From contig NZ_REFH01000007.1 of the NCBI RefSeq assembly GCF_003688495.1, positions 434,001 through 498,000 of the forward strand: a stretch of DNA of 64,000 nt, written 5' to 3'. This document shows positions 44,319 through 53,679 of this stretch, one piece after another. This stretch comes from Flavobacterium weaverense (GTDB lineage: Bacteria; Bacteroidota; Bacteroidia; Flavobacteriales; Flavobacteriaceae). Each line of letters starts with the position of its first letter. The stretch's first letter is position 1. The translations under genes and the position numbers were made by a program. The notes under the pieces are model-generated. The model did no database searches, was not told the DNA's origin, and worked only from the letters and a program-made list of their open reading frames with translations.

Positions 44319-45866
44319 TTATATTTTAGCGAAATCTAAATCTTGGAAATCATAGCTAAAATCAGTCAATTCTGATATAGGTTTCATCGTTAATCGAATT
44401 GCTTTTCCAGTTGCATCGCATTCAAAAAACAAGTGTGCATCAGCATGAAAATAAGCATTATTCCATTTTACCACATAATTATTTCCTTTGTAATAAAAAA
44501 CCTCACCAGCAAGTTGAGGAGAACGTTTTGAAGCAAAATATAATTTTCCATTTTTCTCAGAAAGAACTACTTCTCCAAACCAATTGTCTTTGTATGAACC
44601 TAAAACAGTTTTAAAATCAACTTTAAAATTGTCTTTTTTATTTTTAGCAACGCTCGCCCATACTGCTTCTGTTTTTTTATCAGCTGATGCCTCATTTTCT
44701 TTTAAACTCTTGCTGTAATTAGCAACATAATCCTCTGCTTGTATTCCTAAATAACTATCTTTTATTGTATTTGTAATTGCTCTAAAAGCCGCTCCAGATT
44801 GCTGATTTGTTAAAACAATAATTCCTAGATTCATTTCAGGTAGTAAAGTAACTTGAGTAACAATCCCTTCTAAACCCCCAGTGTGAGTAACTTGTTTGTA
44901 TCCTTTTACATCACTTAAAAACCATCCTAATCCGTAACCGCTAAAGTGAGTGTTGTACGGTGGTCTTGGATTTGCAGAAATAATAGTTTGCAATTGCCAC
45001 ATTTCATTATGCTCCTTTTTTGAAAATAATTGCTTTTTATCTACTGCGTATTGTCCATTATTCATTTGCATAATTGTCCATTTACTCAAATCATTTACAC
45101 TAGAATAAATCCCTGCTGCTGCATCAAAAAGTTGATTTTGATAACGCTTAATGACTTTTAACTTTCCATCAATAGGAACGTGCGGAGCAATAATGTTTGT
45201 AGAATCTTTCAAACGTACATAAGAAGCCGCACTATTATTCATTTCTAGCGGTTTCATGATGCGCTGTTCTATAAAGTCGCACCAACTCATTCCACTTGCT
45301 TTGTGAATAACTTCTCCAGCAACAATATAAAGTAAATTGTCGTAATCATATTGTGTTCTAAAAGCTGATACCGGTTTTAAATACTGTAAATTCTCGATGA
45401 TATCTTGTGCTTTAAAATCGCTTCCATCTGGCCATATCATTAAATCACCTGCTCCTAAACCTAATCCGCTGCGGTGTGTTAATAAATCTCTAATCGTAAA
45501 TTCAGTTGTAACGTAATCATTATACATTTTGAAATTAGGAAGGTATTGAATCACTTTATCGTCCCATTTAACTTTTCCTTCATCTACAAGCATTGCGAGT
45601 GCAGCGCTAGTAAATGCTTTACTATTGGAAGCTATTCCAAAAAGTGTGTTTGCATCTACTTTTTCTTTAGTTAAAATTGATTTCACGCCGTATCCTTCGG
45701 CGTGAACTATTTTTCCATCTTTTACAATAGCAACCGCTATTCCAGGAACATTGAAAGTTTTTAGCGTTTTTTCTACTAGTTCATCGACTTGTTTCGAACT
45801 AATTTGTGCAAATAGATGTGCAGTCGAAACCATTAAAATTAAAAGCGTAATCGTTACCTTTTTCAT
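44319..45866 (-). CDS. Exported serine hydrolase (class C beta-lactamase / penicillin-binding family)
   Basis: 515 residues. A signal peptide ends around residue 20 (STAHLFAQ). The serine-hydrolase motifs are SNSKAFTS (SxxK, catalytic Ser), YDYDNL (YxN) and HTGGLEG (KTG equivalent). A C-terminal DUF3471-like domain (about 400-515, VDFKTVLGSYKDNWFGEVVL) follows. Family members act as D-Ala-D-Ala peptidases, esterases or beta-lactamases; the C-terminal domain argues against a clinical beta-lactamase. Periplasmic role, substrate unknown. Confidence 0.9.
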   Translation of the reverse strand: MKKVTITLLILMVSTAHLFAQISSKQVDELVEKTLKTFNVPGIAVAIVKDGKIVHAEGYGVKSILTKEKVDANTLFGIASNSKAFTSAALAMLVDEGKVKWDDKVIQYLPNFKMYNDYVTTEFTIRDLLTHRSGLGLGAGDLMIWPDGSDFKAQDIIENLQYLKPVSAFRTQYDYDNLLYIVAGEVIHKASGMSWCDFIEQRIMKPLEMNNSAASYVRLKDSTNIIAPHVPIDGKLKVIKRYQNQLFDAAAGIYSSVNDLSKWTIMQMNNGQYAVDKKQLFSKKEHNEMWQLQTIISANPRPPYNTHFSGYGLGWFLSDVKGYKQVTHTGGLEGIVTQVTLLPEMNLGIIVLTNQQSGAAFRAITNTIKDSYLGIQAEDYVANYSKSLKENEASADKKTEAVWASVAKNKKDNFKVDFKTVLGSYKDNWFGEVVLSEKNGKLYFASKRSPQLAGEVFYYKGNNYVVKWNNAYFHADAHLFFECDATGKAIRLTMKPISELTDFSYDFQDLDFAKI

Positions 45867-45897
45867 GTTTCAATATTTTTTATTAATTCTTTAAAAG

Positions 45898-45928
45898 TCT
45901 AAAATCTAAAATCTAAAATCTAAAATCT
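45898..45928. repeat. Heptamer tandem repeat (TCTAAAA)
   Basis: Four consecutive TCTAAAA units (45898-45925) and a partial fifth lie between the RNA methyltransferase stop and the serine hydrolase start, 32 bases upstream of its ATG. A degenerate copy follows near 45940. Copy number may vary by slippage. Confidence 0.8.
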
Positions 45929-45940
45929 GCAATCAAAAAT

Positions 45941-46735
45941 CTAAAACCCTCTTTGTCTTTTTGCTTCGAAAATTAAAATTGCAGCCGCAACCGAAACATT
46001 CATTGAATCTATTTCGCCTTGCATTGGAATAATGATATTTTGAGTGGCTGCTTCACGCCATTCATTAGTCAATCCCGTAGCCTCAGTACCTACAACTAGA
46101 GCAGTAGGTGTCGTATAATCTTGCGTGTGATAGGATGTGGAATTTTGTAAAGTCGCGCAGTAGAAGTTGATCTTTTTTTCTTTTAAAAAAGTAATTATTT
46201 CAGTTGTTGTTCCTGTCGCAATTTGGTTTGTAAAAAGGCAACCCACGCTCGACCGAACAATATTAGGACTGTATAAATCACTTTTAGCATTAGCAACAAT
46301 GACGGCGTCAAGATTAGCTGCATCTGCTGTCCTAAGTAAAGCACCAATATTTCCCGGCTTTTCTGGAGCTTCAGCAATTAGAATTAATGGATTATCCGAT
46401 AAATTTAAATCAGACAATTGCATTGATTTTGTTTTGGCTACAGCCAAAATGCCTTCAGTCGTATCTCGATATGCTAATTTTTGATAAACTTCTTTATTAA
46501 TTTCGACTAGCTCTGCATTATCTGAAAGCTGTCGTGCATCATTTTCCGAACAAATTTCTGGATAAAATAAAAGTGTTTCTATTTCGTAACCTCCTTTAAT
46601 GGCGATTGCAATTTCACGTTTTCCCTCCATCAAAAAAGTACCCGATTGTTTTCTCGCCTTTGCTTTTTCCTGCAATTGCACTAAAGTTTTTATATGTGGA
46701 TTTTGTATCGAAGTGATTTGTTTCAAGACTTTCAA
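45941..46735 (-). CDS. TrmH/SpoU-family RNA methyltransferase
   Basis: 264 residues. An N-terminal substrate-binding region (about 1-95, VQLQEKAKARKQSGTFLMEG) precedes the SPOUT knot: motif 1 IAEAPEKPGNIGALLRTADAA, motif 2 ALVVGTEATGLTNEW and motif 3 IIIPMQGEIDSMNVSVAAAIL. It methylates ribose 2'-O in rRNA or tRNA using AdoMet. Which nucleotide is not evident; the layout resembles RlmB and 23S methyltransferases. The upstream gene points the other way. Confidence 0.92.
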   Translation of the reverse strand: MKVLKQITSIQNPHIKTLVQLQEKAKARKQSGTFLMEGKREIAIAIKGGYEIETLLFYPEICSENDARQLSDNAELVEINKEVYQKLAYRDTTEGILAVAKTKSMQLSDLNLSDNPLILIAEAPEKPGNIGALLRTADAANLDAVIVANAKSDLYSPNIVRSSVGCLFTNQIATGTTTEIITFLKEKKINFYCATLQNSTSYHTQDYTTPTALVVGTEATGLTNEWREAATQNIIIPMQGEIDSMNVSVAAAILIFEAKRQRGF

Positions 46736-46864
46736 CTATTTAATTAGTAGCTACAAATATACATAGAGAATTCGCAGTTTTTTAAATCGCTTTCGAATAT
46801 TTGCTACCTATTTCAATAAACCTTAATTAAGATGGTTTCAATCTGATTTGACAAGTATTTTCTT

Positions 46865-46872
46865 TATTTTTG
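46865..46872 (+). promoter_or_regulatory. Candidate -7 box for the TRIC-family gene
   Basis: TATTTTTG matches TAnnTTTG, 31 bases before the ATG at 46904. The upstream TTTG is only 14 bases away, so the -33 spacing is poor. Confidence 0.35.
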
Positions 46873-46903
46873 TCGAATTCTTAAAATTAAAATCCCAAAA
46901 TAA

Positions 46904-47506
46904 ATGTTTCAACTATTAGATATCATTGGTACGATGGCTTTTGCAATGTCCGGTGCATTAACCGCAATGAATAAAAAGATGGATCCTTTTGGTGTTTTTA
47001 TTATTGCGTTTGTAACTGCTGTAGGCGGAGGAACCTTGCGTGATATCATGATTGGAAGAACTCCTGTAGGCTGGATGCTGGACTTAAAGTACGTTTATGT
47101 AATCACTATTGGTTTTGCTTTAGCAATTATATTTAGGAAAAAATTTGATCGTCTTCGCACTTCATTATTTTTATTTGATACGATAGGATTGGGAGTATTT
47201 ACATTAATTGGTCTCGAAAAAGGTATTAATATTGGACTTCATCCTATAATTTGCATTGCACTAGGTACAATGACAGCTTGTTTTGGTGGAGTTATAAGGG
47301 ATATTCTATGTACAGAAATACCTGTTATCTTTAGAAACGAAATTTATGCTACCATTTGTATCTTAGGTGGGGCGGTTTTTTTTCTTCTTAAAAAATTCAA
47401 TTTAGAAAGCGATGCTTTATATTTAATAACTTCATTAGTTATAATTTCTGTTCGTTTAATGGCTGTAAAATTTAAATGGTATTTGCCAACATTAGAAAAT
47501 AAATAA
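46904..47506 (+). CDS. TRIC-family cation channel (UPF0126)
   Basis: 200 residues, seven hydrophobic segments in two inverted repeats. Each repeat carries the glycine-rich motif of the family: AVGGGTLRDIMIG (about 43-55) and TACFGGVIRDILC (about 125-137). Bacterial TRIC homologues form trimeric K+/Na+ channels. It is followed by a truncated gene 36 bases downstream on the same strand. Confidence 0.92.
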   Translation: MFQLLDIIGTMAFAMSGALTAMNKKMDPFGVFIIAFVTAVGGGTLRDIMIGRTPVGWMLDLKYVYVITIGFALAIIFRKKFDRLRTSLFLFDTIGLGVFTLIGLEKGINIGLHPIICIALGTMTACFGGVIRDILCTEIPVIFRNEIYATICILGGAVFFLLKKFNLESDALYLITSLVIISVRLMAVKFKWYLPTLENK

Positions 47507-47542
47507 AAAAATGCTTAATTTCCCAAAGTTTAAAATTAAAGC

Positions 47543-48031
47543 GTGAAAAATTATTTCGTCAAGCAATACAAGGAAGATGATTATTCAAATTGGAATTCCT
47601 TTATCGCTGAAGCCAAAAATGCTACATTTCTATTCCATCGAGATTTTATGGAATACCATAAAGATCGCTTTGAGGACTTCTCGTTATTGATTTATGACAA
47701 CCGAAAACTTGTCGCAGTTTTGCCAGCAAATATAGTAGGAGAAGTTGTCCATTCTCATCAAGGCCTTACCTATGGTGGGTTAGTTTATAATGAAAGATTA
47801 AAATTAGCAACAATTCTACAAATTTTTAAATCGGTTTTAATTTATTTAAACGAAAATAAAATGGAACGACTAGCTTTAAAAATCATACCTAGTTTTTACA
47901 ATAACTACTATTCCGAGGAAGTTGAGTATGCATTATTTTTAGTTAAAGCTAAGTTAATTAGAAGAGATACTTGTGCTGTAATTGAATTACAAAAAAAAAT
48001 CTTATCAAACCATTGTGAACAAGCGAAGTAA
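47543..48031 (+). CDS. Truncated FemAB/GNAT-like acyltransferase (5' half only, probably non-functional)
   Basis: 162 residues from a GTG start (VKNYFVKQYKEDDYSNW). The N-terminal half of a FemAB-like acyltransferase is clear: FLFHRDFMEYHKDRFEDFSLLIYD and VLPANIVGEVVHSHQGLTYGG. Intact relatives I know are about twice as long and continue after AKLIRRDTCAVIEL with a second GNAT repeat; here the frame ends soon afterwards and the last 27 bases lie inside the convergent glycosyltransferase gene. The catalytic second domain is absent. In flavobacteria such genes sit near polysaccharide or glycosyltransferase loci. Confidence 0.75.
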   Translation: MKNYFVKQYKEDDYSNWNSFIAEAKNATFLFHRDFMEYHKDRFEDFSLLIYDNRKLVAVLPANIVGEVVHSHQGLTYGGLVYNERLKLATILQIFKSVLIYLNENKMERLALKIIPSFYNNYYSEEVEYALFLVKAKLIRRDTCAVIELQKKILSNHCEQAK

Positions 48032-48748
48032 ACTAGAATCCTTGCCATTAAGAATTTTTTTATTGTATAGTTTCACAAGGTTTATAACTGCAGTTTTTGA
48101 TTTTTCAATAAATACGATTGACTGTTCTTGGTTTTGATGAAAACACGGATTGTCAATTTGCGTAATGGAGACGTTATTCTTCTTTAATTTTTTTAAAAAT
48201 ACTAAATCTTCAAAACCATAAGAACGTATCGAAGAATCAAATGGATTATCTAAAAATAATTTTTTCTGTAATAAGAGATTCCAACTAAAAACGATATCAT
48301 TTGGATTTTTAATACGATATTTTAAATCCTTTGATTCTCTTGCATGACCGTAAGTCCATCGCAGAAAACTATTGTCATCTGGCTTTCTATTATCATAAAG
48401 TACACCGCCAAAGACTGCTTGTGGAGTTTTTGTAATAATGTCAGTATATAAACTGATGTAATTTTTTTTACAAGGAAACGAATCAGCTTCTAAAATTAGT
48501 AGATATTCAAAATTGGAGTATTCGACTAACTTGTTAATTGTCGCGCCTCGACCAAGATTTATATTATTGATTAAAAAACGGCAGTTGTTTAATTCATTAA
48601 TCTGCTGATTTTCAATAAAATTTATTTTTGAGCTATCATCTAAAACAATTATCTCAAATTCTACTCCGCATTCATTACATTGCCTGTGTAATTCCGTCAC
48701 TAAATTGTAAACATTATAGTTATATGTAGGAATTAGAATCGACAGCAT
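48005..48748 (-). CDS. Glycosyltransferase family 2, possibly 3'-truncated
   Basis: 247 residues, cytosolic GT-A fold. LSILIPTYNYNVYNLVTEL opens it, IIVLDDSS follows, and YLLILEADSFPC is the DxD-like metal and nucleotide-sugar site; a later GFEDLVFLKKL matches the acceptor-side ED motif. Related enzymes I know extend some 40-50 residues further; here the chain stops at SSLLRLFTMV, inside the end of the truncated FemAB-like gene. The ATG overlaps the ftsE stop by one base, so it is translated from the ftsE mRNA. Donor and acceptor are unknown. Confidence 0.85.
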   Translation of the reverse strand: MLSILIPTYNYNVYNLVTELHRQCNECGVEFEIIVLDDSSKINFIENQQINELNNCRFLINNINLGRGATINKLVEYSNFEYLLILEADSFPCKKNYISLYTDIITKTPQAVFGGVLYDNRKPDDNSFLRWTYGHARESKDLKYRIKNPNDIVFSWNLLLQKKLFLDNPFDSSIRSYGFEDLVFLKKLKKNNVSITQIDNPCFHQNQEQSIVFIEKSKTAVINLVKLYNKKILNGKDSSLLRLFTMV

Positions 48749-49434
48749 TATGCAGTCCTCTGCTGAATCACTTCAAATATTTTAGAATCTTCGCACTTTA
48801 ATGTCTTGGATGGAAACTTCATTAACAAAGCATAATCATGCGTTGCCATTATAATAGTTTTTCCATTAGCATTGATTTTTTTTAAAACTTCTAGAACTTC
48901 TACACTCGTTTGTGGATCTAAATTTCCTGTAGGTTCATCAGCAAGAATTAATTCGGGATCATTCAATAGCGCTCTAGCGATTGCTACACGTTGTTGCTCA
49001 CCACCTGATAATTGATGCGGCATTTTTTTACCAAAGTCTCTCATTCCAACTTTGTTCAAAACTTCGTCAATTTTTGTGTGCATTTCTAAAGTATCTGTCC
49101 AACCAGTTGCTTTAAGTACAAACAGCATATTATCATCAACAGTACGATCTGGCAATAATTTAAAATCCTGAAATACAATACCAATTTTTCTCCTTAGAAA
49201 AGGAATGTCGTTCTCCTTTAAACTAGCTAAGTCAAAGCCTACAATGCTTCCTTCTCCTTCTGTTAAAGGTAGATCTGCATATAACGTTTTCATTAAACTA
49301 CTTTTTCCAGAACCTGTTTTACCAATGATGTAAAGGAATTCTCCGTGATTTACCTCCAAGTTTACTTCTGTTAATACAGATTTAGTTTCTTGATAAATAG
49401 TTACATTTTTTAAAGACAATACGGATTGCGACAT
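48748..49434 (-). CDS. ftsE: Cell-division ABC transporter ATP-binding protein FtsE
   Basis: 228 residues from ATG at 49434 (MSQSVLSLKNVTIYQ). An ATG 51 bases further upstream would add MNRTVILLLLPLKQNQI, which is unlike the family. Walker A IGKTGSGKSSLMKTL, signature LSGGEQQRVAIARALL, Walker B ELILADEPTGNLDP and ATHDYAL are intact. With FtsX it controls peptidoglycan hydrolases at the septum. ftsX is not adjacent; the downstream, overlapping gene is a glycosyltransferase. Confidence 0.93.
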   Translation of the reverse strand: MSQSVLSLKNVTIYQETKSVLTEVNLEVNHGEFLYIIGKTGSGKSSLMKTLYADLPLTEGEGSIVGFDLASLKENDIPFLRRKIGIVFQDFKLLPDRTVDDNMLFVLKATGWTDTLEMHTKIDEVLNKVGMRDFGKKMPHQLSGGEQQRVAIARALLNDPELILADEPTGNLDPQTSVEVLEVLKKINANGKTIIMATHDYALLMKFPSKTLKCEDSKIFEVIQQRTA

Positions 49435-49652
49435 AATTTGGTTTTGTTTAAGGGGTAAAAGTAATAAGATAACGGTTCTATTCAAAATAAATTCTATGCT
49501 ATTCGAAAGAATTAGAAAAATAAAAAGTAATAATAGGTGGGCATGGTGTTTGATTCTAAGAACTATATATCATTATACTTATGAATCTAAATAGAATTAC
49601 AAATTTTCATAATAAAAGTCAATTTTGATTCGTTATAGAGTACGGAATATAA

Positions 49653-49660
49653 TATATTTG
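49653..49660 (+). promoter_or_regulatory. Candidate -7 box for the TPR gene
   Basis: TATATTTG is an exact TAnnTTTG match 24 bases before the ATG. The nearest upstream TTTG is too far (25-base spacer). Confidence 0.4.
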
Positions 49661-49683
49661 AATTATTAAAAAAACACACGACA

Positions 49684-52600
49684 ATGCGTAAATTTTCCTG
49701 GGGATACTTCTTATCTTTTTTTCTTCTAACTGCTTTAGTTTCGGCACAAAAATCAACGATTTATACTAATGATTTAAAAGATTTCTACAGAGCAGTCTCG
49801 CTTTTTAAAGGGCAGCAATACGCATCGGCACAACTAATTTTTAATAAAATTAAAGAAAACGCTACCACTGAAGAGCTCAAATCTGATTGTGCGTATTATG
49901 CTGCAAATTGTGCCATAAGAACAAATCAAGCTAACGCGGATGAATTAATGGAAAAATTTGTTTCGGATTATCCAACTAGTGTAAAGCAAAATCAAGCCTA
50001 TATCGAAGTAGCGCATTATCATTTTAATCAGGGGAACTACCCGCAAGCATTGCAATGGTTTGATAAAGTGGATGAAAGCAGTTTGAGTCGTGCTGATCAA
50101 GATCAATTTAACTTCCAAAAAGGATACAGCTTTTTTAATGCGCAAAAGAAAAAAGAAGCAACGACGTATTTCAACAGAGTTGTAAATTCAGCTGAATATG
50201 GATCACAAGCAAAATACTACTTAGGTTTCATGGCTTATGAAGGAGATGATTACAAGCAAGCTACAAAGTATTTTGATGAGGTTTCAGGTGAGGAAAAATA
50301 TAAAGAGAAACTTTCGTATTATCAAGCTGACATGAATTTTAAGTTGGGTAATTTCCAAAAAGCAATTGATTTAGGCCAAAAAGCAATGGCAAAATCTAAT
50401 GTCATGGAAAAGTCAGAACTGAGTAAGATAATTGGCGAAAGCTATTTCAATTTAAAAAAATACGATACAGCGATTCCATTCTTGGTGGCTTACAAAGGTA
50501 AAAAAGGAAGATGGAACAATACTGATTATTATCAATTGGGTTATGCTTACTATAAGCAAAAAGACTATGAAAACGCAATTTCTCAATTTAATAAAATAAT
50601 TGGTGGTAAAGATTCTGTTGCGCAAAATGCATATTATCATTTAGGAGAAAGTTATTTGAATACAGATAAAAAGCAACAAGCTTTGAATGCTTTCAAAAAT
50701 GCTTCTGAGATGGATTATGACTTAGCGATTCAAGAAGACGCAAGTTTAAACTATGCGAAATTAAGTTATGAATTAGGGAATTCTTACCAAAGCGTTCCTT
50801 CTATTTTACAGGGATTTTTAAATAAATATCCGAATAACGCAAGTCGTTCTGAAGTAGAAAAGTTAGTGATTGACTCTTATATTTCATCAAAAAATTACAA
50901 GGAAGCTTTAGTTTTATTGGAAAAAAACAAATCTCCTGAGAATAAGTTGGCCTATCAAAAAGTGTTATTTTATAGAGGATTAGAATTATACACAGATGGG
51001 AAATATGATGATGCCTTAAAAATGTTCACGAAAGCTACTACCGAACAAAAAGACGTAGTTTTTACAACCAGAGCAACGTTCTGGAAAGGAGAAGCAGAAT
51101 ATGTATTAGGTGATTTTAAGGAAGCGTTGTTGAGTTATAAGCAATTTACTGCTTCAAGTTCAGCTCCAAAAACACCAGAGTATAAAAATCATAACTACAA
51201 TATTGCTTATTCTTATTTCAAATTAAAAGAGTACGATCAAGCGGGTAATTACTTTCAAAGTCAGATTGAAAAAGCAGCTTCTGATAAAGTTCGTTTAAAT
51301 GATTCCTATTTACGATTAGCAGATTGTCGTTTTGTTACATCAAAATACAGTCAAGCGATTGATGCTTACAATAAAGTTATCGAGTCAAAAAGTGTTGACG
51401 CAGATTATGCTTATTTTCAAAAAGCAATTTCTTATGGATTTATGTCTAAAAACGATAAAAAGATAGATGAACTAAATTCTTTTATCCAGATGTATCCAAA
51501 ATCAGAATATAGAGATGATGCGCTTTTTGAATTAGCAAATACCTACGTTGCTGATAACAAAAATGATTTAGCTATTAAAACGTATGAGCGTTTAAATGTT
51601 GAATATAAAAAGGGTTCATTTACTTCTCGCGCTACTTTGCGTCAAGGTTTAGTATATTATAACACTGATAAAACAGAGCAGGCTTTAGTTAAATTCAAGA
51701 AAGTGGCATCAGATTTCCCTAGAACTCCAGAAGCACTTGAAGCTGTAGCAACCGCAAGATTGATATATGTAGATGGCGGAAGAGTAGATGAATATGCAAG
51801 TTGGGTGCGCACTTTAGATTTTGTTGCTGTGACTGATGTCGAACTTGATAATGACACTTTTGAAGCGGCTGAAAAGCAATTTCAACAGAACAATTTAAAG
51901 CAAGCAATCTCTGGATTTAATAGTTACATCAACCAATTTCCTCGTGGTATTCATGCTTTAAAAGCAAATTATTATCTTGGTCAATCGTACTTTGCTGAAG
52001 GTTCTGAAAGCAAATCAATACCTAATTATGAATATGTGATTGCACAACCAAGTAGTGAATTCACAGAACAATCTTTATCACGATTAGCGCAGATATTTTT
52101 GAAGAATAAACAAACTGATAAAGCAATAACTGTTTTAGTTCGTTTAGAAAATGAAGCAGATGTCCCTCAGAATAAAACCTATGCGCAATCAAATTTGATG
52201 AAATCATACTACGACGTAAAAGATTATCAAAATGCAGTTGGTTACGCTGAAAAAGTTTTAACAAATGCAAAAGCGGATGACAAGGTTAAAAGTGATGCTC
52301 AAATTATAATAGCACGTGCTGCTCTTGAAAGTGGAGATGAAGCTAAAGCCAAAGTAGCTTATGCTAAAGTAATGGCAATTGCTAAAGGAGAATTAGCGGC
52401 TGAAGCTTTATTTTATGATGCATATTTTAAAAATAAAGAAGGCAATTTTGATGCGTCAAATACGGCAGTTCAAAAATTAGCTAAGAGCTATTCTAGTTAT
52501 AAATATTTTGGAGCTAAAGGTTTAGTGGTAATGGCTAAAAATTATTATGGATTGAAAGATAGTTTTCAAGCTACTTACATTCTTGAAAATGTAATTAAAA

Positions 52601-52698
52601 ACTTTACTGATTATCCAGAAGTCGTTTCAGAAGCTAAAACTGCATTAGAAAAAATAAAAATGGAAGAGTCAAAAACGAATTCATCGATAGGGAAATAA
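49684..52698 (+). CDS. Large exported tetratricopeptide-repeat protein
   Basis: 1004 residues. A signal peptide (about 1-21, LVSAQ) sends it to the periplasm. Almost the whole remainder is TPR/Sel1-type helical repeats, with tell-tale helices such as YAYYKQKDYENAISQFNKI, AYYHLGESYLNTDKKQQALN and AYSYFKLKEYDQAGNYFQSQ. No enzyme motif is visible. Such proteins are usually scaffolds. It heads a plus-strand group with a PhzF gene and an outer-membrane barrel gene, so it may hold a periplasmic-outer membrane assembly (inference). Confidence 0.9.
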   Translation: MRKFSWGYFLSFFLLTALVSAQKSTIYTNDLKDFYRAVSLFKGQQYASAQLIFNKIKENATTEELKSDCAYYAANCAIRTNQANADELMEKFVSDYPTSVKQNQAYIEVAHYHFNQGNYPQALQWFDKVDESSLSRADQDQFNFQKGYSFFNAQKKKEATTYFNRVVNSAEYGSQAKYYLGFMAYEGDDYKQATKYFDEVSGEEKYKEKLSYYQADMNFKLGNFQKAIDLGQKAMAKSNVMEKSELSKIIGESYFNLKKYDTAIPFLVAYKGKKGRWNNTDYYQLGYAYYKQKDYENAISQFNKIIGGKDSVAQNAYYHLGESYLNTDKKQQALNAFKNASEMDYDLAIQEDASLNYAKLSYELGNSYQSVPSILQGFLNKYPNNASRSEVEKLVIDSYISSKNYKEALVLLEKNKSPENKLAYQKVLFYRGLELYTDGKYDDALKMFTKATTEQKDVVFTTRATFWKGEAEYVLGDFKEALLSYKQFTASSSAPKTPEYKNHNYNIAYSYFKLKEYDQAGNYFQSQIEKAASDKVRLNDSYLRLADCRFVTSKYSQAIDAYNKVIESKSVDADYAYFQKAISYGFMSKNDKKIDELNSFIQMYPKSEYRDDALFELANTYVADNKNDLAIKTYERLNVEYKKGSFTSRATLRQGLVYYNTDKTEQALVKFKKVASDFPRTPEALEAVATARLIYVDGGRVDEYASWVRTLDFVAVTDVELDNDTFEAAEKQFQQNNLKQAISGFNSYINQFPRGIHALKANYYLGQSYFAEGSESKSIPNYEYVIAQPSSEFTEQSLSRLAQIFLKNKQTDKAITVLVRLENEADVPQNKTYAQSNLMKSYYDVKDYQNAVGYAEKVLTNAKADDKVKSDAQIIIARAALESGDEAKAKVAYAKVMAIAKGELAAEALFYDAYFKNKEGNFDASNTAVQKLAKSYSSYKYFGAKGLVVMAKNYYGLKDSFQATYILENVIKNFTDYPEVVSEAKTALEKIKMEESKTNSSIGK

Positions 52699-52773
52699 TT
52701 CATTTGTAGCGATAGATTTTAAAAGAATAGTTCAATTTAATTTAGACGTAACTCTAGTCAAAATATTCCTAGA

Positions 52774-53637
52774 ATGACAATACCTTTTTACATAGTTGAT
52801 GTTTTTGCTGAAGAAAAATATAAGGGAAATCAATTAGCAGTTTTCCTCAATGCTGAGAATTTAAGCGATGCTCAAATGCTTGAAATTGCTCGAGAAACTA
52901 ATTTTGCGGAGAGCACTTTTATTACGGCTATAGGAGCTCAAAGCGGAATTGTAACAATTAGGATTTTCACGCCACAGCATGAGATGCAATTTGCAGGTCA
53001 TCCTATAATAGGGACTTCATGGTTGCTGATGAACAAAATATTAGATGATAGGCCGCAAGAAATCACTATTTTAGTTCCTGTTGGTGCTATTCCAGTGAGA
53101 CAAGAAGATGATTTAGTGTGGTTACAGGCAGCGCAACCCAAATTTCTTGCCAGATATCCAGCAGCTGATTTTTTAAACTTTACTAATTTGAGTTTAGAGG
53201 ATTTAGATACTGAATTTCCGATCCAAGAAGTTACAACGGGAAGTGCGTTTGTACTAGTTCCTGTTAAAAGTGTAAATGCTTTAAAAAATTTGGTGGTTAA
53301 CCAAGATAAAATGGATCAATGGTTGCGTGAAAACTGTAATTCTGCGCATCGTGCATTTTACTTTTTTTGTTTAGAGGATGAAAATTGTACCAGCAGAATG
53401 CTGTGCATCGAGAATGGTAAACTTATAGAAGATCCAGCAACAGGAAGTGCTAGTTCTTGCTTACAGGCTTGTCTTTTGAAATATCACAAACCTGAAATTA
53501 AAATGATAAATTTTCAAGGAGATTTTATTAAAAGACCATCACAAATTCATTTTGAAGGCAGTCTAATTGATAATCATTATGATATTAAAATTGGTGGAAA
53601 GACAAAGTTCGTTGCAAGTGGACAATGGGAAGTTTAA
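52774..53637 (+). CDS. PhzF-family isomerase
   Basis: 287 residues, cytosolic. IVDVFAEEKYKGNQLAVFL and ARETNFAESTFI contain the conserved catalytic Glu46; FTPQHEMQFAGHPIIGTSWL and EDPATGSASSCLQACLL are the matching motifs of the two diaminopimelate-epimerase-like lobes. PhzF itself isomerises a phenazine precursor, but no other phenazine genes occur here and most family members have unknown substrates. It lies 75 bases after the TPR gene and 42 before the barrel gene. Confidence 0.92.
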   Translation: MTIPFYIVDVFAEEKYKGNQLAVFLNAENLSDAQMLEIARETNFAESTFITAIGAQSGIVTIRIFTPQHEMQFAGHPIIGTSWLLMNKILDDRPQEITILVPVGAIPVRQEDDLVWLQAAQPKFLARYPAADFLNFTNLSLEDLDTEFPIQEVTTGSAFVLVPVKSVNALKNLVVNQDKMDQWLRENCNSAHRAFYFFCLEDENCTSRMLCIENGKLIEDPATGSASSCLQACLLKYHKPEIKMINFQGDFIKRPSQIHFEGSLIDNHYDIKIGGKTKFVASGQWEV

Positions 53638-53679
53638 ACTAGAGTTCAAAAATACACTAAGAAATAAAATAAATAAAAG

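Noticed and set aside
45898..45950. Possible CRISPR array from regularly spaced TCTAAAA units
   Set aside because: Units are seven bases with no spacers and no cas genes nearby; this is a simple tandem repeat.
52774..53637. Phenazine biosynthesis cluster suggested by the PhzF gene
   Set aside because: No other phenazine genes are present, and most PhzF-family members are unrelated to phenazines.
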